Of a stretch of DNA of 64,000 nucleotides, positions 11,835 to 22,775 are shown one piece after another (the stretch's first letter is position 1; the number at the start of each line of letters is the position of its first letter). The notes under the pieces were generated by a model. It saw only the letters and a list, made by a program, of their open reading frames with translations. It did not search any database and was not told the origin of the DNA. Origin of the DNA: Saccopteryx bilineata (Eukaryota > Chordata > Mammalia > Chiroptera > Emballonuridae); NCBI RefSeq assembly GCF_036850765.1, contig NC_089490.1, positions 107,812,574-107,876,573 on the forward strand. The letters run 5' to 3'. A program made the translations under genes and the position numbers.

Positions 11835-12090
11835 AGTGATGTGGTTCAGTTCACCCAGCTGGTACTTCCTGAGTGCCTATCCTGGGTCAGGCACTGTGTT
11901 AGACCCTGCAGAAAGCAGATAATAAGATGGACACTGCCCTTCCCGTACAGAGCTTAGAGCTACGGGCACATTAGGAGTTGAACAAGTAATTTACAAATGT
12001 GTCTCATCTTACCAAAGGGGACACACTACATGACACAGTGCCAGGTAGAGGGGGGAGGAAGGGTGCCAAGCCTGAAGACAGATGGCCAGG
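11835..12090 (-). repeat. L2-like LINE fragment, antisense
   Basis: 'cctgagtgcctatcctgggtc', 'aggcactgtgttagaccctg' and 'gacactgcccttcccgtacagagctt' match the reverse complement of L2 3' sequence. Confidence 0.6.
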
Positions 12091-12309
12091 CACGGGGGTG
12101 TCGTCCCTGCACCCCTCAGAGAGCCAGGAAGTGAGTCCCTGAACACGGTGAGCAGGGCAGCTGTGGACTGCGCTCTCCTCCACACCACCAGGTGACCCAT
12201 CTGCAGATCCTTGCTGTAGAGGCCATCATCACACTTGGAATGTGGATCGCACTTGGGAATGCGCTGTTTTCCCTAAATTTAAAAGTGCTTGCTTGGACTT
12301 GAGCATGAG

Positions 12310-12640
12310 TTTAGAATGAGTAAGTGGAATTGGGATGCCCATCAGACTTTGATTCAAACCCTGGCTTTCATACACTATGACTTGGCTTACAAATCTGTAG
12401 AATGGGGATAATACAGAGGGATTGCATGGGACAATTTTGTGCCCCATGCTTGGTGCTCAGGGCCGTGCTAGTATCTGAAGTGGTTGGAAGACAAGCACTC
12501 AAGTCAGGCCATGTTTCTAACTTGCCCCTGCCATCCACAAGCTATGCAGCCTCTGAAAAGTTACTTATTTCACAATGCCTGAGTGTTTTTATTTGTAAAA
12601 TGGGGTTAATAATAGTACCTCGCTCCTTGGGTTGCTCATC
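12310..12640 (+). repeat. MIR SINEs (two copies)
   Basis: The first copy (about 12310-12465) has 'ttcaaaccctggctttcatac' and 'gtagaatggggataatacagag'. The second (about 12480-12640) has 'cttatttcacaatgcctgagtg', 'tgtaaaatggggttaataatag' and 'tacctcgctcc'. Confidence 0.65.
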
Positions 12641-12899
12641 CATTCAGTCAACAGTGGAACTCAAAAAGTACTTGAGCAGTTGGTGCATACCACGTGCTGC
12701 TCTAGGCTCGGGTCCGTGACTTTCACATTCTAGGGACTGTTTGAGGTTAAATGTCCACATACAGCATTTAGAAGAGTGCCTGGACCGTGGTACACGCCTG
12801 ATAATTGTTAACAGCGCTTTCACTGTCGCCGCCACCATCATCATGGATGAAAGCACAGTTGCTCAGCTGTACACACAACGCTACAAAGAGCAAAAGAGC

Positions 12900-13025
12900 A
12901 CCAACCAATGAGAAACTCAGAGACCCGGGCTCCAATCCCTCCTCCGTCACTAACACCCTGTCACTTTGAGTGGATCATTTCATCTCATTAAGACATAGTT
13001 TTCTCATCTGTAAAGTGAAGCATGT
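12900..13025 (+). repeat. MIR SINE fragment
   Basis: 'cccgggctccaatccctcc', 'ccctgtcactttgagtgga' and 'agttttctcatctgtaaagtg' are MIR core marks in sense orientation. Confidence 0.6.
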
Positions 13026-13029
13026 CAAT

Positions 13030-13079
13030 TAAATTGGACTTTTTAAAAAAAATTATTTTTATAAATAAATTGGACTTTT
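13030..13079 (+). mobile_element. Tail-only retrotransposition scar with target-site duplication
   Basis: The 14-mer taaattggactttt occurs at 13030-13043 and again at 13066-13079. The two copies flank only 22 bp of A/T-rich sequence (13044-13065). The structure fits an L1-machinery insertion that kept little more than an A-rich tail. Confidence 0.6.
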
Positions 13080-13489
13080 AAAGCCCCTTCTCATTCTACA
13101 GTGTTAGGACCTGGTCGTCCTGGAAGCTGACCTCCTGTAGCAGCTGTCAATGAAATAAAAGAGCACAAACTGGCCATTCCAGTGAAATGGGGAAATAAAA
13201 ACTGCTCAGACAAAAGAAAACTATAGACATGTATGGATCTTGAATTGTGGTTAGATTTATTGAGCTCTACATAGAAAATACAAAACAGTGTAATGAAAAG
13301 AGGTGTTTCAAACCGGAGACCAGCGCAGAGATACTTGTATTTTCTGTAGTCTCCACTGATCACACAGCACTTCCCCGTTCAGGTACCTGACGTGCAGCTG
13401 ACACAGGTTGGGAAGTGGTCTGATTGTCCGTCTTTTACTAATGCAGATTGTCCGCCTTTTACTAACGGCAGAAACAGGGCACAGAAGTT

Positions 13490-14075
13490 GCTTCCTTCAT
13501 TCCACAAATATTATTGAGCATCCGCTACTGAAGTAGTTCTCAGTGCCATGTAAGCTGAGCACAGAGAAGCTGGCTAGGCTATGCACAATGTAATTGTGGT
13601 CTAGAAACATTTGAATTATCACAGGTGCCCTACCACGGGCAAAGAGCAGCAGTGTCTGTCCATTCATGCCAGCCAGACACACTGGGTAATCGCTGGGTCC
13701 CAGGTCATGCACCAGTTGATGAAGACAGCAAAGAACAGGTGAGGGACAGGGACACACACACACACACACACACACTCACTGTAACACAGTATTATAAGTG
13801 GTAGAATGAAAGCAGAATGCAGAAAATAAAGTGCTATAAAAGTAGAGGGGAGTGATCAGTTCTGCTGGCAAGGGACCTGGTGAGAGGAGAAAGGATTTCA
13901 CAGAAGGGTGATTACAGCTAGGCTATTAGCACCCAGGCGGCCCAGCTGAAATGAAAGAAGTGCCCTAGAGAGAAGCAGGACTTGGGGGAATGGCCAGGAG
14001 TGTGGGGTGGTCAGGCACGGAAGATGAGCCTGGAAAGCCTGGGGCATATTTTCTAACGCCTTGAATGCCCTGCTG
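13490..14075 (-). repeat. L2-like LINE tract, antisense
   Basis: It starts at 'ttcattccacaaatattattgagcat' and continues with degraded L2 reverse-complement sequence up to 'tttctaacgccttgaatgcc'. A short (CA)n lies inside at 13755-13773. Confidence 0.55.
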
Positions 14076-14180
14076 ATACTTTGGAGTTTTAGTTTATTCA
14101 GTGTAATTGCTTTGTCTGTTTAAGAGGCATCTCTGTTTAAACACAAGTGCAGTGACGTGGGGCTCTCCTCTGTTTGGCAG

Positions 14181-14275
14181 TATATCAGGAGTTTGACCAC
14201 CTTCTGGAGGAGCAGTCTCCCATTGAGTCCTACATTGAGTGGCTGGACACCATGGTGGACCGCTGTGTTGTGAAG
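14181..14275 (+). CDS. RFX4: RFX4 coding exon (window exon 4)
   Basis: This 95-bp exon encodes [20 protein letters not shown] and then [12 protein letters not shown], a conserved acidic helix segment of the RFX dimerization region. The acceptor is ctgtttggcag|ta and the donor is aag|gtgagt (phase 0). The joined Leu codon is split with exon 3. Confidence 0.95.
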
Positions 14276-14695
14276 GTGAGTGAGTTAGAGCAGGAGGTGC
14301 AGCCCTAGGCGCGTGGCCCATCACTCACCTGGGACACGCGGATAGTAGTGTGCCCCACAGTGAGCCACCGGCCTGTGGCTCCGCAGTCACAGACCCCAGG
14401 ATGCAAGCAGGGCCTGGTCCCCTGGAGGGGTGGGCTACAGGAGGCAGCACTCCACCCTCCCCTCCCCCCAGTTCAGTCGGGTCAGCATCTCTTTTGCCTG
14501 TTGGGTTCACTGGGCCTTGACAAAAGATTTCATTTTTTAATGTGTATTTTTGCTGATAAAAAAAGAAAAATTGAAAACCATTACTCCAATAGTTTGAACT
14601 GGGAAGCCTTAAGTAAGCCTTCCTATCAATTTCCAAAGACAGTAATAAATGTAAGATGAAGTCCACTTCTGTTGAAGTCATTCACTTTCTTGTAG
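14276..14695 (+). other. RFX4: RFX4 intron (420 bp)
   Basis: The shortest intron in the window. It has a C-rich stretch at 14455-14470 and A/T-rich sequence before the acceptor tttcttgtag. I see no repeat in it. Confidence 0.85.
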
Positions 14696-14813
14696 GTGGC
14701 TGCCAAGAGACAAGGGTCCCTGAGGAAGGTGGCCCAGCAGTTCCTCTTGATGTGGTCCTGTTTCGGCACAAGAGTGATCCGGGATATGACCTTGCATAGT
14801 GCTCCCAGCTTTG
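14696..14813 (+). CDS. RFX4: RFX4 coding exon (window exon 5)
   Basis: This 118-bp exon encodes [20 protein letters not shown], then [19 protein letters not shown]. It is a highly conserved stretch of the RFX dimerization domain. The acceptor is tttcttgtag|gtg and the donor is tttg|gtaagg. The trailing g begins the Gly codon completed at 33693 (phase 1). Confidence 0.95.
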
Positions 14814-15549
14814 GTAAGGCCACCCCAGCCCTCCCCCACCCAAACGCTTTCTCTAGGCTCTGTGTGTCGAGGTCACCTCTCGGAGTCAGCCACAGTCTTA
14901 CTTGCTGTCCCTGAGGCCACAAGGACATTACCCTGAAGTGTATCTGTTCTGGGAGGACACCCCATTTTTAGAACTCTGAGGGAGAAAGATGACATTCAAG
15001 GTGAAGTACACAAATCTGAAAATGAGAAGTTTGCACACAGATGGTATTTGAGTTTAGAAAGAAATAAATAGCAGTGGCTATGCTACCCTGTTGCCAGATG
15101 TGCCCAGAGAGTACTGTTTCCACAGGACTATTTTGCAGGATTTCATGGTGTGCACTTCCCAAGACTGGGCACAGGAAGAAGCCTCTGAGTTCAACCATTT
15201 GCAAATGGCTTGATTGGCATGCCAGTGGTAGGCATACTCTCTCAACTTTGCTTTAAAAACATGCCCTAATCTGATCCCTAGGAGAGGACTTCTCTTTCCT
15301 TTTCCTTCTGTTTTACTGACCCCTTGGGTCCCCCTTACTTCCAGGAGACACCTCTCTCCCAAGTCCTCAGCTCCTGTTTTCCAGTGTATGGGGACTTGAA
15401 ATGTTCCCCAAGGTGCTTCTAATAATCTCTGTAGGCAGGAACCTAATTGCTGGCATGGAGTGGACACTGTGCTATCTCGTGGGACACAGTCTTTTGTTTT
15501 TCTTCGGAAAGAATGGAGTATGCATTGAGTCCAGGTCACCATTAGCAAA

Positions 15550-17690
15550 GTGAGGTGGGGCTTTAAGGCATTATCTAGACATTAGAAATCTCAAAGCACT
15601 TTGGCCTCAGTTTTCTAGGCACTTCGGCACAGGGCTGTTGGTAAAATTTCTGGGTAATTGCTTCAGCTCTCTATTTTACTTTGCAAGTAGAGATGTGGTT
15701 TCGTTTCTCATTATCTCCAATTAAGCCAATCAGTTCTGGGGTTTGCTCGGGGTTTAATTTGACACGTTTCCATCTAGCTTTTTATGGTCTTGTCACCATT
15801 TTCCAGTTGTGCTATACAACCAAGTGAATATGTGGCAAAACAAAGACGGCGCTATTTTTCCTAAACAACTCCGTCCATGAAAGACTGTGCTTACCCTACT
15901 GGAGACACTTTTGTAGCAGATTGCTTTCATCTCAGCACTGGGAAGGTTTCTGAACCTGCCTGCACCGTGGCTGCCGATGCAAATTCTCTGTGAGCTGTAC
16001 GTGGGGATGCTCTGGTGGCTGCTACCTGGGCAGTGCCATCAGGTGTGGCATTTTGATGACTCCCAGTTCAGCATACTTAACGTTAGCACATGCTACCTCT
16101 GGTTCTGGGAAAATCATTCATGCAGAACTGCTTTCAGTTTAGCGAATGGTTGAAAAATATTGGAGATTTTTCTCACTGTTTCAAAAATCAAAAATCAGCA
16201 ATATCACCACATATACACGTCCACAAAGCAAAAGCCTCTTTTCCTTGCTTTATTTCTTTATTCTCCAATTTGCTGATTCTTAAACTGACTATGTATGTTA
16301 TCAAGCACCCTTCTTTAGACAGAAAGTAATTCACTGTACAATATTCTTTTAAATTCATTTGTTTTTACTAAGTTCACAGTCAATCCAATAAAGGTAGTTT
16401 GGACAGTAGAACAATTAGGGTTTTGGGGTGAATTTATTACTAAGAAATATTGTTCCTTAAAATGTGCTTATTTCTCTTTGAACCACACACAATTTTAGGA
16501 TTTACTGGAAACTCAGGCAAATGGCAAAAGTAGTCACAAATGTTTTAGAAAAGGAAAGAAAGAGATAGTAATTCAGTATCACTTTTGCAGTATTTTTCAA
16601 CCCTAAATGGGCTGAAATACCTGTTTCCAAGTCCATTGCTCAAACTATCTGAAATGGTCCCGCTCCTCTGACTCATTGTTGGGTTTTGCAGCTTGGGGTG
16701 ACAGGCAAGTTGAAGGAATGTGCGGCAGACAAAAGCCCAGCTCCCCCTTTCTGCCTGTATATTTAAAAGACACAGTTGGTGGTTGTGTTTGGGTCATGTG
16801 TTCCCTGTATAAAAACAGCTAATTAGGAAAAAGAGCCCTCTGTTCCCTGGTACCCTCCCCCACCCAAAAGGGCCAGCTCCTTATATAACTCCCACACGAT
16901 CCTTGCTGCTGTGAATGGTGTGGACCTTTGCATTTGAGCCTAGCAGGCTGACCATCACAATGATCGTGTGGAATATGACAGTGATCCCGTGGGGGACTCT
17001 ATCACCTCTCCCCAGAACAGCCTCTTTCAAAGGTAGTTGACTCCTTTCTCCTGCCTAAATCCTTTTCACTCTTTTCTCCCTCATTCTGTTTCCCTGAACG
17101 AGGCTGTGCTGTGAACTAAAGCAGCCGGACTTCCTTTCTCTGCTGCAAGCTGCAGTTTCTTGCAAGATTAGTCAGCAAAGGTAGGCTAGCAGGCGATGGA
17201 CTTTTAGTCCCACTAGAGCTGAGGAAATTAGAGTTTTTATTAAAGAAACAAGCCAGCCATATTTTCAGTTGCCAGCTCTGATTGCAGTTCCTAGGATGCC
17301 AGGGTCCTGCCTCAGTGCAGATGCCTTTGCCCTCTCACCAACTGCCCTGATTTCACAGTTAGGAACACCTGGAAGGCCACAAATGTTCCCAGAAACACTT
17401 CGTACAAAACAGTTTAAAAGCAGCCCTGGGTTTGATGGCTAAAGATTGCATATCATTCCCCAGGTTTTCACTTTTTTACACACTTGTTTTCTGACCTAGC
17501 ATCAAAGGTCACTCACTCGGGCAAGGCGAGAGGCCACGTGGGAGTTCTGTACCAGAGCAGCCGCCAGACCAGGGGCTGTGACCTAGCCTTCCAGTCTGAT
17601 TCTCTGTGCTTTGATGGCCTGGCATAGCTCTTACCCAGAGTCTGCTCAACTGCGGGATCTTGACATTAAAACTGTTACTCAGCCTCCACC
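15550..17690. other. Repeat-poor block, candidate conserved noncoding sequence
   Basis: About 2.1 kb without recognisable SINE, LINE or DNA-transposon marks in an otherwise repeat-dense intron. It contains several AT-rich homeobox-like cores ('tctccaattaagccaatcag', 'aacagctaattagg') and TATA-like runs ('ccttatataactccc'). Function is inference only. Confidence 0.35.
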
Positions 17691-18265
17691 AAGCACCAGG
17701 CAGCAGGAATTGCTTTCCTTATCTGCAGGAGTGGAAGCAGGGACCTAGAGATAAGAGGGGACTTGCCCATGGACACACAGCAAGTTGAGCAGAGCTCCCC
17801 CTGGAATCTCTTATGCTAGACCTCATGTTCTCTCTGCTAAGCCACACTGCCTCCACCTCTTCTAACTTACTCCACTGCAATACTACTAATAAAAACAAGC
17901 TAATGTTTATTGTGGGCCTAATATACATGAGACTTAATATAAGGCACTTTCTGATTTCATTCTCACAGCCACCTGAGAGGTCCCCTATTCCTGCCCTCAC
18001 TGTGACAGATGAGGACCCTGAAGTAGAACATGAGGCAAAGGCAGGGCAATGATAGTCATTATAACAAATGCTTAGGAAGTACGTGCTACCATTTAATGCT
18101 CTCATTAACTCTTCAAGGCAGATTACTATAGGTACCTTTTTGCAGAAATGGAAAGAGAGGTTGGAGAATTTACTTGCCCAAAATTGATATGGCAAGTGGT
18201 GGTGCTCAGTTTCACAATCCAATCTGCCTGACCACACAACCCATACTTTTTCAGTGACCACAATT
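17690..18265 (-). repeat. MIR SINEs, antisense (about three fragments)
   Basis: Marks are 'ggacttgcccatggacacacagcaag' (near 17760), 'ttctgatttcattctcacagcc' with 'gacagatgaggaccctgaagtag' (17950-18030), and 'cattaactcttcaaggcag' with 'gagaggttggagaatttacttgccc' (18100-18180). Confidence 0.65.
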
Positions 18266-18334
18266 AAGACAAATCGCTAGGCTCAGATGCATGGACAAAA
18301 AGGCTAGACAAATTTTTTAATCTTCATTGATAGA

Positions 18335-18374
18335 TTTTTTTTAAAAATCCATATTAATGGATTTTAAAAAAAAT
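18335..18374. repeat. AT-rich inverted repeat
   Basis: Arms centred on 18353-18356 pair outward from aaaatccat / atggatttt and on through T/A runs, giving about 16 of 17 paired positions with a 4-base loop. Confidence 0.7.
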
Positions 18375-18639
18375 TTAAACCTATGAGAAAAAAAGAACAA
18401 TAATTAGACTATCATGAGTCATAAGAGGTGCCAGAAGACAATGGAATAATATTTTTCAAGCGTTGAGAACAAAGACCTGTCAACCATTATTCAAAAGTGA
18501 GGGCAAAGTAGAGGCATATTCAGTTATACAAAGACTGAGAGACTTTGGTACTCATAGAATGTCACTATGGGAGGATGCATTTCAGCAAGAAGAAAAATAT
18601 AGCCACAGTGAAGGTCTGGAATACAAGAAACAACAATGT

Positions 18640-19150
18640 TCTAGTTATTTTTGCTGTGTAACAAATTACCCCTAAACTTAGTGGCTCAGAACAATCATTT
18701 CATTATGCTTATGGGATCTGTTGGTCAGGAATCTGAATAGGGCACAGCAGGGATGGCTTTTCTCTGCTGTGATATCTGTGACCTTGGATGGAAAGACGTA
18801 AAAGCTGGTAGTGAATTGACACCTGGAGGTATCTTCACTCATTTGGCTGGTGCCTGGGCCAGGACGACTAGCTGACGGACTGGTGCCTTTGGGTGGCCCT
18901 TCCATGTGGCTTAGTTTCCTCACAGCACAGTGGCTTCTGAAAACAGTTCCCTTCTCACGTGGTGAGCTCAGGGCTCTACATAGGAGTGTTCTAAGGAGGA
19001 AGCCACATTTCCTTTTATGACCCAATCTCAGAAGTTAAACAACGTCACTTCCTCCACACTTCATTGGTCATTGCAATCACAAGCCTACCAATACTGAAGG
19101 GGGTGTGTAGCCCCCAAATTCTTCCTGTAAGAAATGTGGAAAGATTTTGA
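18640..19150 (+). repeat. Old interspersed repeat, family unassigned
   Basis: It opens with 'tgctgtgtaacaaattacccc', then 'aacttagtggctcagaacaa' and 'ggatctgttggtcagg'. Later marks are 'acccaatctcagaagtt' and 'cacttcattggtcattgcaatcac'. I recognise this as a widespread mammalian repeat but cannot place it by name with confidence. Confidence 0.55.
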
Positions 19151-19499
19151 GATGAGAGAAAAAAAAATAAATATGTAAACAAATTCAATTAACTACTAAT
19201 TATAATTTGAAAACCAATTATTGTGTGTTTAAAAAAGCTAACACCAAATTCTAGGAAACAATACAACATGGGGTGATGGGAAGAGAATCTTTAAGGAATA
19301 GATAAAGCCGGAATGTCTTGGAATACTAAAGATAGCCCCATGGTGAGGACACTGGTGTTCATTTTAAAATTCTCTAGACATTTCTATATAAGAAAAATTG
19401 AACTTTCTCATAAGAAAAAAAAAATGCTTTGATTCTATAACATGTAATTATGTTACCATGTAACAATAACCAAACAACAAATCTTTTGTCTCTGGCCTG

Positions 19500-19680
19500 A
19501 TACCTTCTTCCATAAGAGGCTCTGATGCTCATTAGCTCTGTGACTTTGGGCTTCTTATTTAAACCCTCTGAGCCATCATTTTCCCATGTATTAATTAAGT
19601 AATAATATCTTTTTCCTGGTGTTTGAAAATTCAAAGAGCTAGCACAGTGCATATACTAAGTGGTCAGTGCTTGCCCATCT
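19500..19680 (+). repeat. MIR SINE
   Basis: 'tagctctgtgactttgggc', 'ctctgagccatcattttccc' and 'agcacagtgcatatactaagtgg' lie in MIR order. Confidence 0.65.
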
Positions 19681-19870
19681 GATCCATTCATCTGGCAAGT
19701 TTTCACTGAGCCTCTACTGAGTGCCCAGGGCACGGTCCTGGACACGGGTGTAGAGCAGTAGGGGAAAAACAGATAAAAATCCCTGAATCTATGGAGCATA
19801 GCGGAGGGAGGCATTGATAATGATAACTATAGTATAACAAATGGTGATAAGCACTAAGAAGAGAAATGAG
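19680..19870 (-). repeat. L2-like LINE fragment, antisense
   Basis: 'ccattcatctggcaagttttcactgagcctctactgagtgcccagggcac' read in pieces, then 'tctatggagcatag', is the reverse complement of an L2 3' end. Confidence 0.6.
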
Positions 19871-20124
19871 ACAGCGGGGTTAGCAGTGATTGCCTTTCTT
19901 GTCTGTCTCTGTCTTGGATGCTTTTCTCTCCTCCCACCCCATCCCAGTTTCCTCTCTCCCTCCCTCCCCCACCATCCTTGCCCTCCTTGCCCCCTCCAGT
20001 CCTTCTGTATCTCCTTTTTACTTTCCCCTGTTCTGTTTGAACTGCTCCCGTAGTCATGACACCCTGGCACTGAACTGCTTGTTGTCCAATAATCTTAATG
20101 ATTTATTTCTGCTTACTAAGGACA

Positions 20125-20245
20125 CTGTAGCTTTTTAGAAACTACAGAGCTTTATGTCTCCTTTCTACTCAGAACACTTAGCACAATAGTAGGCAGGTAG
20201 CAGGGGCCCTGCAAACTCACTGTTTGAAAGATGGTTGAAAATGAT
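20125..20245 (+). repeat. L2-like LINE 3' end, sense
   Basis: 'tactcagaacacttagcacaat' followed by 'gtaggcaggtagcagg' resembles a sense L2 terminal sequence. Confidence 0.4.
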
Positions 20246-20639
20246 CAAACCCACTGGGAACCGATCAGAGCCATTAAGGAAGAGATTTTGAAGTTCCATG
20301 TGCATACTTCCCCCAGCTCTGATTTTTTCTAGTTAGTGTGATTCTAGGCAAATTACTTCTCCTCATCAGATCTTTGTTTTTTTTTTGCCTTATAAACAGG
20401 AGGGTTTTGTGGATGATTTCTAAGGTGCCTGCCTGTGTTAAAACTGCTAGCCTAAACTCAGTTTTATCATCTAGAGTTTTCCATCCTAATTCATTGTTTT
20501 ATACTATGTTTCTTTCTATCCTTGTTGGCTCAGAGCAACATGTCAGCAAATATTTCTTCATTTTGGAGATAGTTCCCTTTTAAGCATTTGATGTTGTCTT
20601 TTGACTTCTTAGAACATTAGTAGCAAAAAGAACCTTAGA

Positions 20640-20985
20640 GATGGTAACAACAGTTACCATTTGTTAAGCACCTAGTGTATACTTTCATTATAGTACTTCT
20701 GTAACAGGTTTTCCTGTCCCCCTTTTAGAGGGCCACATTGCAGAATGATTGAAGAACAATTACAGAATCAGACAGTCATGGGTTCAAGTCCCAGTTCAGC
20801 CACTTAATAACTGTGTGACATTGGACAGTTCCTATACCACTCTAACACTTTAAGATTCAGTTTCCTCCTTTGCAACAGAGGAGTACCACTAATCTCCTAC
20901 TGTTATGATGAGGATTAACTGCAACAATAAATCTACAGTGGTTAAACATAGTGGCTGCCACAGAGCAAGGACTAGATAAATGGCT
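20640..20985 (+). repeat. MIR SINEs (a short antisense, then a sense copy)
   Basis: At 20640-20735 a reverse-complement piece has 'accatttgttaagcacctag'. At 20735-20985 a good sense copy has 'catgggttcaagtcccagtt', 'cacttaataactgtgtgacattgg' in order, and 'gatgaggattaactgc'. Confidence 0.65.
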
Positions 20986-21689
20986 TAATTTGTTTTTAAC
21001 ATTTACAAAGAGTAAGTCATCTAAGGTCCCGGTGACTAAGTGGCGGAGCTGGTCCTTGACCTGGGCAGTTTGACCCAGCACCCATGCAGTTACCTGCAAT
21101 GCTGTACCTCCTCAGTGGTTCACGAGACCCATTTTGGGAAAATGGATGGGAAGTTTAGTTTTGGAGACTACACCTCACAGTGACTCAGGAAAACCTGAAC
21201 CTTGCTGAATTCCAGTTGAGGTAAAAAAAAAAAAAAACAGACACAGCCCCTTGGGGATAGAGGAAGAATGTGGAGAAAGTGCAAGATGGCGACTTTGGCC
21301 TGGAGCCCTGTGGGCACAAGGATGGGAGGCGGTGGCAACCTCGTAGAGAGAGAGTAAAGCAGTAGATGCCCATGACCTGCTGGGCATCCGGTGGTTTCAG
21401 AGTTAAGCCAAAGATTTTCCTGCATAGCTTTCCTAGCCCAAAATAATGAGGTGAAAGGAGTAGGATGGGGGTGTGGGCAGAGGCCAGGCACAATTAAGGA
21501 GAAAAATGATAAATTCCACTAAGGAGGAGTCACCCAAAAGCCCACAGGTGGGCCCTGTCATCTTTTTTCTGAGATTTGAAAGGGCATGCAGCTCGCCGTT
21601 CAAATGGGCCTTCCAGGGACAAAGTCCTTATGCATCTGGGTCTAGTGCTCTGAGGAGACCAGCCTGGATGGTATGCAGGGGAATGGGAA

Positions 21690-21900
21690 CAGGTTTTAAA
21701 GCCAGACCAAACTGAGGCAAAGCCCTCCTTGATTACTCATGAAGAGACTTATTTCCTCTTCCATAAGAGAGGAGAATACCACCTATCTTAGAGTTTGTTG
21801 TAAGGACGAGACCTGGGTTAAGTACTTAGTAGCGTTCTTGGCACATATAGTCACTCAGTAAATGTTGAGTGTGATAATGATGATGACGTGATGATGACAA
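21690..21900 (+). repeat. MIR SINE
   Basis: 'cttatttcctcttccataag', 'gagaataccacctatcttag' and 'cttggcacatatagtcactc' with 'agtaaatgttgagtg' are in MIR order. It is followed by a short GATGAT-rich run. Confidence 0.65.
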
Positions 21901-22289
21901 TGGTAGTAGTGATGCTGATGACGACAGAATCACAAGAGAAATAAAGCCAGCGAGTCTCGTGAGGCCTCTGTATAAGCACACTAGAGTATATGGGGAAGGG
22001 AACATTTCCCCTTTGCTCTTACAACCTCTTGAGTGGCCACATGATCAAATTGACATGAGACAGGTTAACAGGAAAAAAATAACAAACTTTAATGACCAGT
22101 ATGTATGTATATACAGGGCTCCATAAGAATAGGGGCCCGAGAACAAATCAGGCAGTTGATATGCCATTCTGAGCTGAGAAGAAAGGGGATTGTGGTTGGG
22201 ACTTCAAACCACAGGAAAGAAATTCATATGGAGTTGAAGAAGCAAATGTTTGGTAGATAAGTGCTTGCTGGGACATCTTTCCCAATGGG

Positions 22290-22775
22290 GTGCAGCACTT
22301 AGCATGATACCTAGATCCATCCATATTATTTCCAATTACTTCATTCTTGTTTATGGCTGAGTAATATTCCATTGTGTATAAGTACCACAACATTTTATCC
22401 TCTGGTGTATTGATGTAGAACCTAAAGAACAAAATAAATGAACAACAAAATAGAAACAGACTCACAGATTCAGAGAAATGGACTGATGATTGCCAGAGGA
22501 AAGAGGGCTTTGGTAGGATGGGTGAAAAAGGTGAAGGATTAACAAGTACCCACATTGTACAAAATAGTCACAGGAATGTAAAGTACAGCATAGAGAATAT
22601 AGCCAATAATATTGTAATAACTATGGTGCCAGGTAAGTATACTTGAAATATCAGGGCACCACTTTGGAAATTATCTATAATTGTCTAACTACTATGCTGT
22701 ACACCTGAAACTAATATAGAATAGAATTGAATGTTAACTACAATTGAAAATAATATTTTCTAATTGGGGAAAAAA
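22290..22775 (+). mobile_element. Old L1 3' end with inverted 5' part (twin priming)
   Basis: The left part (about 22290-22415) reads as reverse-complement L1 ORF2 end ('ggctgagtaatattccattg'). The right part (about 22420-22775) reads as sense L1 3'UTR ('agaaacagactcacagattc', 'gctgtacacctgaaactaat'). Opposite orientations meeting head to head in one short element are the signature of twin priming. Confidence 0.6.

Larger units (their letters stand above)
9846..14180 (+). other. RFX4: RFX4 intron; MIR and L2 rich
   Basis: Old repeats dominate from 11040 on: MIRs at 11040-11250, 12310-12640 and 12900-13025, L2-like tracts at 11835-12090 and 13490-14075, a 22-bp A/T-rich tail-only insertion at 13044-13065 and a short (CA)n at 13755-13773. 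In 9850-11030 I can assign nothing. An A-rich run, aaaaaaaaaaaaaag, lies near 11731. Confidence 0.6.

Noticed and set aside
15078..15548. 156-codon open frame on the - strand
   Set aside because: Intronic, no recognisable domain; length compatible with chance.
17719..18261. 180-codon open frame on the - strand
   Set aside because: It is made of antisense MIR copies and has no homology that I recognise.
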